Assembly (NCBI GenBank): GCA_035578905.1
Contig: JAQJVL010000175.1
Coordinates: 347,001 to 411,000, forward strand
Reading direction: 5' to 3'
Length of the DNA: 64,000 nucleotides
Origin: Stictocephala bisonia
Taxonomy: Eukaryota > Arthropoda > Insecta > Hemiptera > Membracidae
In this document: positions 33,301 through 40,134 of the stretch, in pieces
Layout: each line of letters starts with the position of its first letter
Position numbering within the stretch: the first letter of the stretch is position 1
Notes under the pieces: generated by a model
Told to the model about the DNA's origin: nothing
The model's input: the letters and a program-made list of their open reading frames with translations, nothing else
Database searches by the model: none
Made by a program: the position numbers and the translations under genes

Positions 33301-35238
33301 TGCTAAAGTCAATATGAGACACAATGTAAAAAAATAAATTCCATTTATTAAATTATAAATACTGTAACCCATACGATGGACGGGATTATAATATAAATAG
33401 AATTCACATAATTGCATTGCATTCAGTCCAAAATTATATATTTTATGAAATGTATATTGTTTCTTAATGTAAAATTAGTTTATTTACCAACATTTCATGC
33501 AGTACATTACCAAACATACAACAGATGTTTGTATAAATAAATACAAATAAGTTGCAGAAACATTCACATCGCCCATTTCAAATTTTCCTTTCATTCTGTT
33601 TGTAAAAAAGTAAACTATAAAACTCTTCAGTTAATTTTCCAAAATTTTCCAATTTCCACCTGATTGTTTACATTTTTCTTTCTTCAAGAATATTCTACGA
33701 AAAATTAAGTAACTTAAAAAAAAATACAGGAAATCTGTTAAGTTGTTGTCAAATGATATAATGACAACGAATTTCAGGTACTCATTTTTATAAATTAAGA
33801 TATAAACACCCAATGTTTTTACTTATCCTACTTCTTTTTTTTTTAATTTTTATTATTTTTATATTTACATTTCAACAGCTGTTAAAATGGTGTAAAGATC
33901 ATTATTTCATTTGAACAGCTGTTACTTTGATCGGTTATCAGGATGACAATATTGAACAGTGAAGAATTTATTAAACAAGTGCGAATAGGGGTGAATTTTT
34001 TTACAACTCAATCGTTAAAATTAATAAAAAAAACGATGGGGTAATTATGTTAACAAATAACTGCTTCACGTATTATATATTAGGGTTATTTCTAGCTATG
34101 CCAGTAGCATTTTTAATAAAGTATTCAAATAATGTTGAAGGTCTAAGCTCAACTAACAAATTTAAGTGGGCCTTTAGTGGTAGCACCCTCGGCCAATTAA
34201 GAAGCAGACATGCTACCCACCAGGATAACAAGATGTCTTGTCAGATGATAGTTACATAAATCCTTAATTCTACGAGGCTGTTTTTATTATATGAACAAAA
34301 ATACAGTCAATTAATTAAAGTTATTGTGGCGATCACTTGTCAGGAATAATCTGTTTACAACAGTCATGTGTACAGGTGACGCGCAGTTTCTCCGTGCCCA
34401 CCATCACGAAAGGCGAGTACCGTTTCGACCAGCCTCGCCTCACCACCGACACGTCCATAGACATCGTGTTGGAGTCGCGGGGGGAAGAAAAGGCTCCCAG
34501 GTAGAGTTTGGTCAACATTTAAAATAAGTAAACTAATTTAATGTTTTAATAATTAACGGAAAAACTCTATGTATTGGTCATTGAAATACCTCAAAAAGTG
34601 TTCTTTTATTACATACATTTGATTGTGTTCTTTGCTTTCTGAAGATTGTAAATTTTACATTTTTCATTGCATTTAGCCTTAGATGCACTTTTAACACCGA
34701 AATGTGTCAAGAAATTCCATAATCAGATGTGTGCAATCCGTAAAATAAAGTTATGTTATATGCAAGGTTTACAACTCATGTATGTTTAACTCACGGCCAA
34801 TCATAACATTTGAAAAATGTTTCTAAATAATTTATAACGTTTAAATCGTTGTTGTTTGTAATTAATCGTTCAATAATAACTCCTAGTAAAAAGCCACGGA
34901 CAATTTCGATTACATTTGCGAAGTCTGTAATTTTAAAATATAATCAGAGACAGGACTTTATTATGATTATTTATTAAATATCTTATTCTGTGAACAGGGT
35001 CACTCTGAGAAGCACCCTTCTGCTGCCAGTGAGTCTTTGGCGCAACCTGCACATCTTGCCTACAGAGGAAGACGTCGCCGCCACTACTGAGCCTCCGGAC
35101 AAGTTCTCCAGGATAGACATATACTCCCGTCTATTGTTCCCATTGATGTATATCACACTGCTGACGAGCTACTACACCGTGTACACGTACTACGTAGTGG
35201 ACGACAAGGCACGGTTCACTATCGACAAATACAATTAA
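12208..35238 (+). CDS. Cys-loop ligand-gated ion channel, GABA/glycine-receptor alpha-like (gene span, LBD exons not found)
   Basis: This span covers a multi-exon gene for a pentameric ligand-gated chloride-channel-type subunit of the neuronal plasma membrane. Recognisable exons are 12208-12250, 13798-13935, 25451-25680, 26224-26442, 34376-34500 and 34998-35238. Hallmarks are a signal peptide, an N-terminal helix ending in [10 protein letters not shown]2 with [10 protein letters not shown] and LPKV, TM3 starting YATALDWF, an acidic cytoplasmic loop, and TM4 just before the stop. The junctions that can be tested keep frame (phases 1, 0, 0 and 2). In this family about 200 residues of ligand-binding domain and TM1 lie between the RPGMGG exon and TM2. 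I see no such exons in 13936-25450. Family knowledge points to the alpha-like insect groups (GRD or CG8916 type), but I cannot choose between them. Alternatively the two ends belong to different paralogous genes joined by misassembly. Confidence 0.75.
12251..13797 (+). other. Receptor intron 1
   Basis: AT-rich intron. Around 12706-12760 there is a compact GC-rich repeat-like block containing the hairpin CCAGGGGGC AA GCCCCCTGG. No other feature is seen. Confidence 0.5.
13798..13935 (+). CDS. Receptor exon 2: signal-peptide core and N-terminal helix
   Basis: The acceptor is ttgtatacag and the donor is gtatac at 13936, splitting a Gly codon (phase 1). The peptide runs [13 protein letters not shown] (hydrophobic core with a plausible cleavage site after CAG), then [18 protein letters not shown], then [14 protein letters not shown] is an N-glycosylation sequon. 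The order leucine-rich helix, YDxRxRPxxGG is the standard start of mature GABA and glycine receptor subunits, and a break inside the terminal Gly is, to my knowledge, common in this family. An ATG at 13773 is open into this exon but would skip the acceptor and start with an unlikely leader, so I prefer the spliced start. Confidence 0.75.
14190..15570 (+). pseudogene. Degenerate LINE reverse transcriptase in the receptor intron
   Basis: Plus-strand frames read [13 protein letters not shown] (decayed FLDLSKAFDxV), then [20 protein letters not shown], then [11 protein letters not shown] in place of YADDT, then [20 protein letters not shown]-terminal stretch follows with [20 protein letters not shown] and the 3' end ATGAATAAATTGATTTGATT. 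These are ordered non-LTR reverse-transcriptase blocks. Stops and frameshifts abound and the 5' half is missing. It lies in sense orientation within the intron where receptor ligand-binding exons would be expected. The catalytic Ala-to-Gly change and the stops make it inactive. Confidence 0.88.
15705..16742. repeat. 52-bp minisatellite, about 20 copies
   Basis: CATAAAGAGCTTTGGACCCA recurs every 52 bases together with CCGAGACAGAACAGGTATGT. One copy near 15978 is shortened. Because 52 is one more than a multiple of three and the unit lacks stops on the minus strand, all three minus frames stay open for 100-241 codons. These open frames reflect the repeat, not a gene. Confidence 0.93.
16743..17475. 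other. Unassigned intronic DNA
   Basis: AT-rich sequence with no motif, splice-supported exon or repeat that I recognise. Confidence 0.5.
17484..17918. mobile_element. hAT-like non-autonomous element (435 bp) with 8-bp duplication
   Basis: It starts CAGTGGCATATTTA and ends AAATACGCCTCTG, an imperfect terminal inverted repeat of the CAGTGGCGTA type often seen in hAT elements. CTAGTAGG occurs directly on both sides (17476-17483 and 17919-17926), a perfect 8-base target duplication. The interior is G-rich (runs near 17500 and 17800) and contains a second AAATACGCCACTG end at about 17846, suggesting an internal duplication or a nested end. There is no transposase. Confidence 0.82.
17927..18311. 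other. Unassigned intronic DNA
   Basis: I see nothing beyond ordinary AT-rich intron sequence leading into the AT microsatellite. Confidence 0.5.
18312..18381. repeat. (AT)n microsatellite
   Basis: About 70 bases of uninterrupted TA dinucleotides, a likely replication and assembly hazard. Confidence 0.97.
18382..18938. other. Unassigned intronic DNA before the 48-bp array
   Basis: No recognisable feature. It is less AT-rich near 18780-18900 but shows no exon-like frame with splice sites. Confidence 0.45.
18939..19172 (+). repeat. 48-bp minisatellite running into the assembly gap
   Basis: TTCCTAGACCGTATCCGGAC recurs every 48 bases (18939, 18987, 19035, 19083, 19131) with CTTGGACCAAGCCAACACAC. 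As 48 is a multiple of three, frames stay open and encode a 16-residue repeat ([16 protein letters not shown] in one frame). The array is cut off by N bases at 19173, so its real length is unknown. I take it as a minisatellite, not a protein. Confidence 0.9.
19173..19671. other. Assembly gap (499 N)
   Basis: Undetermined bases directly follow a tandem array, suggesting a collapsed or unresolved repeat. The true length could be much larger than 499 bases and could hide receptor exons. Confidence 1.
19672..20139. other. Sequence right of the gap with a small GC-rich block
   Basis: Mostly AT-rich. Positions 19788-19865 are GC-rich, with the small hairpin GCACGC TTC GCGTGC, and look like a fragment of an unidentified repeat. 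No exon is seen. Confidence 0.45.
20140..20326. repeat. Dispersed repeat segment, also at 63560-63670, interrupted by a transposon
   Basis: TTGCGCACTTGACCC, AGGTACCTGAGTCCTCAGCG and TGGAATTT are shared in order with 63590-63675. After the inserted transposon, CACCTCTATCTGCTTACACG near 23161 matches CACCGCTCTCTGCTTACACT near 63676, so the repeat resumes there. Confidence 0.75.
20329..23064 (-). mobile_element. Tc1/mariner-superfamily DD82E transposon, 2.7 kb, perfect 29-bp TIRs
   Basis: The left end (20329-20357) starts TACTCAATTCCACGTTCACC and the right end (23036-23064) is its exact inverted copy over 29 bases. TA dinucleotides flank both ends (20327-20328 and 23065-23066), the hallmark target duplication of this superfamily. 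The minus-strand transposase lies inside at 20745-22139. Perfect TIRs argue for recent mobility. It sits in the receptor intron and splits an older dispersed repeat. Confidence 0.9.
20745..22139 (-). pseudogene. DD82E transposase with a single internal stop codon
   Basis: One minus-strand frame of 464 codons starts [20 protein letters not shown] and is open except for a TAG at 21219-21221 (codon 307). The N-terminal 130 residues resemble a helix-turn-helix DNA-binding region. Catalytic residues are D180 in VFMDETW, D282 in [10 protein letters not shown] and E365 in [15 protein letters not shown]. The interval D282-E365 contains 82 residues, counting the stop position. As I recall, DD82E marks the Sailor group of IS630-Tc1-mariner transposons. 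A Ser- and Glu-rich tail ends at 20745. With one nonsense change, it is either freshly inactivated, a sequencing error, or dependent on readthrough. Confidence 0.88.
23067..25330. repeat. Copy A of a long dispersed repeat, next to the TM2 exon
   Basis: Blocks here recur elsewhere in the window: the tRNA-like and hairpin block 23180-23450 (also 40135-40445, 61395-61740); GGTCCACCTCCGAAGACCAA at about 23589 and again near 24060 (a variant near 43129); AAATTGATTTTTTTAAAGAT near 24959 and the following 300 bases (also 41336-41650). It contains GGTTCGATTCC at 23394-23404, a tRNA B-box. It ends about 120 bases before the TM2 acceptor. The block order differs from copy B. No protein is encoded. Confidence 0.75.
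25451..25680 (+). CDS. Receptor exon encoding TM2 and TM3
   Basis: The acceptor gtgcccag precedes this exon, and the frame stays open to a donor at 25681 (gttgtt, a weak match) that ends on a codon boundary. The peptide opens with [15 protein letters not shown], the pore-lining TM2, followed by AALPKVNY and TM3 ([20 protein letters not shown]). It ends in a basic, coiled-coil-like stretch ([15 protein letters not shown]). The TTVL and LPKV motifs identify an anion-type Cys-loop receptor, and YATALDWF is closest to GABA-A alpha-like subunits. TM2 starts near position 5', a known intron position in this family. Local GC is far above the flanking AT-rich introns. TM1 would be in the preceding exon, which I did not find. 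Confidence 0.88.
26224..26442 (+). CDS. Receptor exon: acidic cytoplasmic loop between TM3 and TM4
   Basis: A strong acceptor (ctctttcttctcag) and donor (AAG then gtatac) frame exactly 73 codons, phase 0 on both sides and matching the TM3 exon. The peptide begins [19 protein letters not shown] and continues through a Ser- and Glu-rich stretch to TTEAKLK. This is low-complexity, acidic sequence typical of the poorly conserved TM3-TM4 loop. Reading past the donor gives unrelated residues and a stop at 26527. A tRNA-like SINE fragment lies about 80 bases downstream in the intron. The assignment rests on splice signals, phase and position rather than on conserved motifs. Confidence 0.7.
26524..26592 (-). 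repeat. tRNA-derived SINE fragment
   Basis: Read on the minus strand it resembles the tRNA-like head of the SINE at 45408-45545, with a degraded B-box near GGTTCAAATCC. It lies just past the donor of the acidic-loop exon. Confidence 0.6.
26593..27715. other. Receptor intron, no feature
   Basis: AT-rich intron with a poly-G run at about 27027-27038. I see no exon, element end or RNA gene. Confidence 0.5.
27716..30278 (-). mobile_element. DNA transposon with GAGGGGTC-type TIRs and subterminal repeats
   Basis: The left end reads GAGGGGTCTAATTGCAAAAC and the right end, inverted, GAGGGGTCCAACTACAAAAC. These are imperfect TIRs of about 32 bases. ATAT flanks both sides, compatible with a 4-base duplication, though low complexity leaves the size ambiguous. 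Variants of GGAGAATGYRAGTTTTGC repeat several times near both ends (27916-27990, 30068-30265), like transposase-binding sites. The minus-strand transposase remnant lies inside. A 4-base duplication would suit Sola-type elements, but I do not assign the superfamily firmly. Confidence 0.75.
28180..29933 (-). pseudogene. Degenerate transposase-like gene of the GAGGGGTC element
   Basis: Read on the minus strand, it starts [20 protein letters not shown], with a possible intron (donor gtaaat near 29832, acceptor ttttag). A 209-codon open stretch (28831-29460) contains [45 protein letters not shown] and SCLFDKLN. It ends in LISD, a stop, then CGGQYNN, and continues to [17 protein letters not shown]. 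Proteins with a DSC(G/T)GQN then SGHSYLPxDRDFG pattern are abundant, repeat-associated and poorly named in insects and cnidarians. Conserved acidic residues suggest a DDE/D-type nuclease. Stops and frameshifts make this copy inactive. Confidence 0.7.
30279..31066. other. Receptor intron, no clear feature
   Basis: A patch at 30480-30780 is less AT-rich, but I see no motif or homology. It may belong to the 3' end of the Helitron to its right. Confidence 0.4.
31067..32700 (-). pseudogene. Decayed Helitron Rep/helicase
   Basis: On the minus strand, from the right, frames give [32 protein letters not shown] and FKIQGQIYH, the Helitron_like_N domain. The frame then passes directly to the helicase ([14 protein letters not shown], a worn Walker [14 protein letters not shown], Walker [20 protein letters not shown]). 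[28 protein letters not shown] and a tail resembling [10 protein letters not shown] follow. The whole HUH endonuclease between the N domain and the helicase is missing, and there are frameshifts and stops. The element is non-functional and lies antisense in the receptor intron. Its exact ends were not found. Confidence 0.85.
32881..33080. repeat. 36-bp minisatellite, about five copies
   Basis: TCAATGCCACTGTACGTGTA followed by TGGGCGGGTGGG recurs every 36 bases (32886, 32922, 32958 and on). Since 36 is divisible by three, frames stay open (for example [12 protein letters not shown]), which explains the short open frames on both strands. Confidence 0.9.
33081..34375. other. Receptor intron, AT-rich
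   Basis: I see no exon, repeat boundary or RNA gene. An additional small cytoplasmic-loop exon cannot be ruled out. Confidence 0.5.
34376..34500 (+). CDS. Receptor exon: distal cytoplasmic loop
   Basis: The acceptor is catgtgtacag; the donor is gtagag at 34501, leaving two bases of a split Arg codon that the next exon completes. The peptide starts [20 protein letters not shown] and ends in SRGEEKAPR. It enters in phase 0, as required by the exon ending at 26442, after an intron of about 7.9 kb. GC content is clearly higher than the surrounding intron. No family motif is expected here, so the evidence is phase, splice sites and composition. Additional small loop exons inside the long upstream intron cannot be excluded. 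Confidence 0.68.
34998..35238 (+). CDS. Receptor terminal exon encoding TM4 and C-terminus
   Basis: The acceptor tctgtgaacag is followed by one base completing the split Arg codon. The peptide reads [17 protein letters not shown], then an acidic linker, then [15 protein letters not shown] leading into TM4 ([18 protein letters not shown]), and ends FTIDKYN with a TAA stop. The DxYSRxxFPxxY pattern directly before a hydrophobic helix is the classical Cys-loop receptor TM4 entrance, so the C-terminal boundary is secure. A candidate poly(A) signal AATAAA lies at 35894-35899. Confidence 0.88.
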
Positions 35239-35944
35239 CTGATACACAGCCCTGGAGTACACATGTAATGATCAAACCTGCATTTACATTAAGTATAGTA
35301 CAAGGTTTAAACAAAGAAACGATTAGCTTAATAGTGAAATATTTTAAAGAAACCACTGTTTAATTTTACACTGTAGAAGTTTATAATATAGTGTAAACTA
35401 ATTGGCAACGTTCTTATGTTAAGTGAACAAGTACTTGATTGCCTTGCTAATTGTACATTATAAGACATGAAGTTTCAATTTATGCTTACAGCTAGATAGG
35501 TGCGGACAAATGAAAACAATTGATTTACTATAAGATGTACAAATATCCTTGACGGACAGTTGGACACATACGCCGTAGTTGCCGTATTTTACATTTTTTC
35601 TATTCTCTGTGCCACTGAATAGTTATATAGGTAGGCAACATCATGTGGTTTTCTTTATTATTGGCTTTAAAAACTTGTGCACACTTTAGGTTTCCGGCAA
35701 GATTTCTTTATACAATGAAACTAAAATAACGCAATGTTTAGACTGAACTTATTGTACGTGTGTATTAGTAACTATGAGAGGAGAGACTATTTCATTTACT
35801 GTACTATCAAGCCTACTTACATACTCAGGTGTAAACTTATGTATTTAAATATATTTAACTATCAATGTTGTAAATGATTTATTTTCACGTATAAATAAAA
35901 AATCTAAATGGGTTATCGTTGACTGGATATCCAGTTTCTCAAAT
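35239..35944 (+). other. Receptor 3' flank, probable 3' UTR
   Basis: AT-rich sequence without coding signal between the stop codon and the SINE-like repeat. It contains the AATAAA at 35894. Confidence 0.5.
35894..35899 (+). terminator. Candidate poly(A) signal for the receptor gene
   Basis: AATAAA occurs about 655 bases after the receptor stop codon in an AT-rich 3' flank, upstream of a repeat that starts near 35945. It would give a 3' UTR of roughly 0.7 kb. No cDNA is available to confirm it. Confidence 0.35.
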
Positions 35945-36140
35945 CTTGGTTCATGGCTTTGGACCGTGAAACTTCCGAACCACCACCAGTGACCGGGCAG
36001 GTGGGCTGCTTGCAAGCACGGGTTCTCTCAGACGGTCACCCATCCAAGGAACAGCCAGGCTCTATGTTGCTTGCTGTCGTTATCTTGCATAGTGTCGAAA
36101 CCCTCCAGTCAAGGCTACTGGCAAATCCTGATAGTACAGT
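35945..36140 (-). repeat. SINE-like repeat with a 5S-rRNA-like segment
   Basis: On the minus strand, positions 36047-36033 read TTGGATGGGTGACCG, which equals the internal-control region of eukaryotic 5S rRNA apart from context. CTGAGAGAACCCGTGC follows. The rest does not fold as 5S rRNA, so this is more likely a 5S-derived SINE (SINE3-like) or a gene-less repeat than a real 5S gene. Confidence 0.5.
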
Positions 36141-36335
36141 AAAAAGTAAGCTTTGAGGCATCTTTTAGTGAATCTGCTAGTGGCAGAAGATAAAAAACTG
36201 TAACTGGAAATGTTCAAAATTAAAAGAACAATGGACATATTTTAGAGAAACCTAAATAGTTCTAAACCCCCTAAAAAATGTAGTTTCCTCTGAGGGTATA
36301 TTTTAGCGAGTTACGAGTTGGTCCCTGGCCCGGTA

Positions 36336-38255
36336 CACCTGAGCAGGTACAGCAAGAGCCGTGGGCCAAAGATGCGCAGTAGACTAACGCTCAGACTTAG
36401 GAGTGGGGGTAGCGGCCGGCTCAGTTCACTGCTGACTATCCTTAGTGACGAATCGCTCCGTCGCGCCTACATCTAGCGTTCACGTGCCTGTTCTGTCGTT
36501 CTTTAGTGTGTATGAATAGTGATTGATTATTGTTATTTTGTTTATATCGATATTAAATTGAAGCTCAGCAGCACCGTAAACTAATTGGAGGACGAAAAGT
36601 ATTGCATAGCCAAAGTCGAGAGATTATTGCAAATGTGTATAAGTTTATGAAACGTGAAGCGGAAACTGGAGCTGCAATAAATATAAAGCAGGTTCAATGT
36701 CGTGTAGCAGAAGCCACAGGTCTGTAAAGCCCTGACGTCTGTAAAGAGAATAGTTGCAGAAAACAGAACCGTTGTCCAGACTGGAACCAAGTTTAATACT
36801 CCAAATAAAAATAGGCACAGAGTAAAGAGCAAAACGGAGCTAGATGACTTTGATTTGTGCGTAGTCAGACGAACTGTAAATGAGTTCCACAAAATTAACG
36901 GTGAACGACCTACAATAAAAACTCTACTGCCAGTTCTAAGAAAAAAAATTAATTTTACTGGGAGTAAATGGTCGCTTGGCAGGGTTCTGCACAAGCTAAA
37001 TTTTCGCTGGAGGAAATCAGTCAATAACAGAAAATTATTAATTGAAAAAAGTGATATAAGGGAACTACGTTTGAAATATTTAAGAAGTGTCCAAAGTTAT
37101 CGATCGGAAGGTAGGCCTGTAATCTTTATGGACGAAACATACGTTCTTTCTACACACACAAAACTCTTGAGTTGGAGTGATGGAGGCGAGGCAGGTTTAA
37201 AAACCCCAATTAGTAAGGGCGAGAGAATAATCATTGTTCATGCCGGAAACGAAGATGGTTTTGTAAATAATGCACTATTGACATTTATTTCTGGGAAAAA
37301 ATCAGGTGATTATCATGGTGACATGAATTTCAATAATTATGAGAAATGGATACAGGAAAGATTAATTCCTAACATACCCCAAAACTCTGTGATTGTTATT
37401 GATAATGCACCCTACCACAATGTACAGTTAAACCCAGCTCCCACATCGTCAACGTTAAAGGCAGACATGATAAAGTGGTTATCAGAACGAAACATACACT
37501 TTTCTACTAACATGTTAAAGCCAGAATTATACTCTGTTATTAAAGAAAATAAACCAAAGTACAAAACATTTAAAATAGATTCTATCCTGGCGGAAGCTGG
37601 CCATTCAGTTTTAAGATTACCACCATACCATCCGAATTTAAATCCAATTGAAATGATATGGAGTTTACTTAAGGAGAGTGTAGCCAAAAGAAATGTTTCG
37701 TTTAAATTAGCTGAAGTTAAACAACTTGTAGTTGACATATGTAGCCAGATAACACAAGAGCAATGGCTATCTCGTGTGAACCATGTTAAAAAGGTGGAAT
37801 TGGAATATTTGGCATTAGAACCGGAAATCGACGTAATAAGTGAACAATTAATAATTAATTTGGGAGAAAATTCCGACACAGAAGATGACAATGATGACAG
37901 CGAACCAGAAAGTGATGTTGAACTGTGCGACAATGACCTAAGTGGAGTAGAACCCCTGGATTAAATAATCACTGTAAGTAACAACAGATTTTTATTTCAA
38001 ATAGCTCTATATATATATATAATATTATTATTTTTTCATCTATAGTTAAAAGCCATAGATTATTTATATAATTACTAAACTAATATTTTTATATTAACGT
38101 AAAAGTCATTACGATAAAGCAGACTGCGTTCAGTGACGTATCGGTGAGGTCGGTGCGGCGAGACGGCCCAGTGCTTCCCTCCCTCTCTCCCCACTGCGCA
38201 CTACTTCACTTCCCCTCTCGCGCCGGCCACGGCTCTTGCTGGACCTGCTCAGGTG
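36336..38255 (+). mobile_element. Second DD82E transposon, 1.9 kb, 29-bp TIRs
   Basis: The left TIR (36336-36364) begins CACCTGAGCAGGTACAGCAA. The right TIR (38227-38255) is its inverse with one mismatch in 29. TA flanks both ends (36334-36335 and 38256-38257). The plus-strand transposase lies inside. It is inserted about 1.1 kb downstream of the receptor stop. TIR sequence and protein differ strongly from the element at 20329-23064, although TIR length, duplication and catalytic spacing agree. Confidence 0.9.
36570..37964 (+). pseudogene. DD82E transposase with N-terminal frameshift
   Basis: The main frame runs from about 36719 to the TAA at 37964. It contains RPVIFMDETY (first D), IIIVHAGNEDGFVNNALL, NSVIVIDNAPYH (second D) and LPPYHPNLNPIEMIW (E). 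Exactly 82 residues separate the second D and the E. An acidic, Asp/Ser-rich tail follows (DTEDDNDDSEPESDVE). The N-terminal part (REIIANVYKFMKREAETGAA) is in another frame, shifted by one base near 36715-36730, and no ATG opens it, so this copy is not translatable as one protein. The D1-to-D2 distance is 12 residues shorter than in the intronic element. Confidence 0.85.
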
Positions 38256-38257
38256 TA

Positions 38258-39531
38258 CACAGTGCATCTGTAAATGCAGGTGGTATCATTTGATTTTGCA
38301 GGCACTCACCCCAATAGTAGGCCGGATTTTGTCATATGTGCTTACAAAATGTTATGCCTTTTATTGTAACATTGTGAAAAGCATATTCATTGGTGCAATA
38401 ATTATAATTAACCTATTTCAAGCGGTTATTCTGCTTTAACAAACGTTTTTGGACTAAATTAAAAGAAATACGTTAGTTAAAAACAGTAGTGAGTAAATTA
38501 GGCGAAAATAAATCTTACTCCTGAATTACATTATTTTACAAATGCTTACTTTTAGGCCTTATGTGCATGACGCCACATGGCGTCCTTACTCAATAGAGGC
38601 ATGTAGTTTGTTATGTAACACGAACATGTTTACTACGCAGGTACTGCAAATTAGATTGTATACTTTAAATATAAACTAAAATCGTATAGTTATAGCCTAG
38701 TTTTCGTTAAAATCCTGTTAAAATAATAACACCAGTAATTTTGTAGTCAACTCGATCAAAATCATATATCACATACAATCGATGGTCACTCACAATAGAT
38801 CTCTTAGCCGGGAGGTTGGCGCCTTCAATATTCTGACAGACCATAAGGTCAGAGGTCAACTGTTACTCGCCCAAATATTGCGCCAATAATATTGAGTTAG
38901 TTAAATCAGTACAAGCCACATAGGTCCTCCTGCGGTGACCAAGATGGCGCCCAACTCCACATACTGTCCCAGTACGGAGCGTCGAGCGCGTTGTCTGCGT
39001 AGTTGACTGGCAACAAGAAAACGTTTGTCTAGCTTTAATTATCTGTATTATGGATATGTATCCATCTTTATAGGAGTATTCACTTAATGTGTCATTTATG
39101 AAATTGGCTAAATAAAATATCTTTTAAATAATTATTTTTGTAAATATAATATATTTGGATCGATTTATTTATAAGTAACGTGTAAAAATAAACTGCAATT
39201 AAATAAGTTGTACTGTGTTATAGATAATATCACAAATTTACTTTTAAAGTTTACTACTGTATATTTTTTACGCTTCATGGGCACATTTTAAATCATTGAT
39301 CTGTGTACTTATTTCACACCTTTTACAACATTGTTTAATTTGTTAATGAATATAAAAATGTATACATTGGTGGAAGAACTATAAATAATTCACATGTTAC
39401 TTACAAGATTAAAATAATTTGCTTCAGTAAACTTATATATATTTCTTTATACAAACAATATTTTTTGAGTTGTATTAAATCATCCCATATCTTTATTTTG
39501 ATTGTTTCAATTGCTTTTTTACTATGAAATA

Positions 39532-39533
<2 letters not shown>
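38258..39533. other. Intergenic DNA with a small GC-rich motif cluster
   Basis: Mostly AT-rich. Positions 38920-39010 are GC-richer and include CCAAGATGGCGCC, a YY1/Pho-type motif like the one at 10903. It could be a promoter for an unrecognised transcript. Confidence 0.4.

Positions 39534-39585
<52 letters not shown>
39534..39585. repeat. (TA)n microsatellite
   Basis: About 50 bases of uninterrupted TA repeats. Confidence 0.97.
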
Positions 39586-40134
39586 CATACATAAGTTTTC
39601 ATATATACGTTATATTACAAATGTAAATTTAGTAGGTCAAACGAGAAGGATTAATGAGAACAAACAACGAATCATTAAGCGAGTGTACGAACGTGATGTG
39701 TGATGGTTTGAAATCTTCCACTTTACCACATCATATAAGGAAAAATAAAAGTCTTAGATCAACATCTTTTGATAATAAAAACCTTCACTAACAACCTCAA
39801 ACTTTCTTTCTGTCAAAAATCCGTTTGCAAAACAATTAAAAAGATTTATCGCATAATAACTTTTTGATGACATTTGAATTTTGAAATTGGTTTACTTATT
39901 AAAAATATTATTACAAGAAAATGTTGTATAGGCAATGTTTTTACAATGCCATTGTATACCCAAGAATTAAAAAAGTGCTTATTGTCAAAATGTCATTTGG
40001 TCTCTAAGAGGCTTAATTCTTGATGCAGGCAAAGCGGTTGTGGATTTGTGTGCCTCACAAGGCGAAAATATCTGGCCACCAACTTCAACTACTCCTATTA
40101 CAGGGGGGCGAGCGATAGTGGAGCTCTAAATAAA
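39586..40134. other. Unassigned intergenic DNA
   Basis: AT-rich, no recognisable feature. Confidence 0.5.

Noticed and set aside
36033..36047. A 5S rRNA gene
   Set aside because: Only the internal control region matches; the flanks do not correspond to the 5S stems.
37412..37933. 173-codon minus-strand serine-rich frame
   Set aside because: Shadow of the DD82E transposase on the plus strand.
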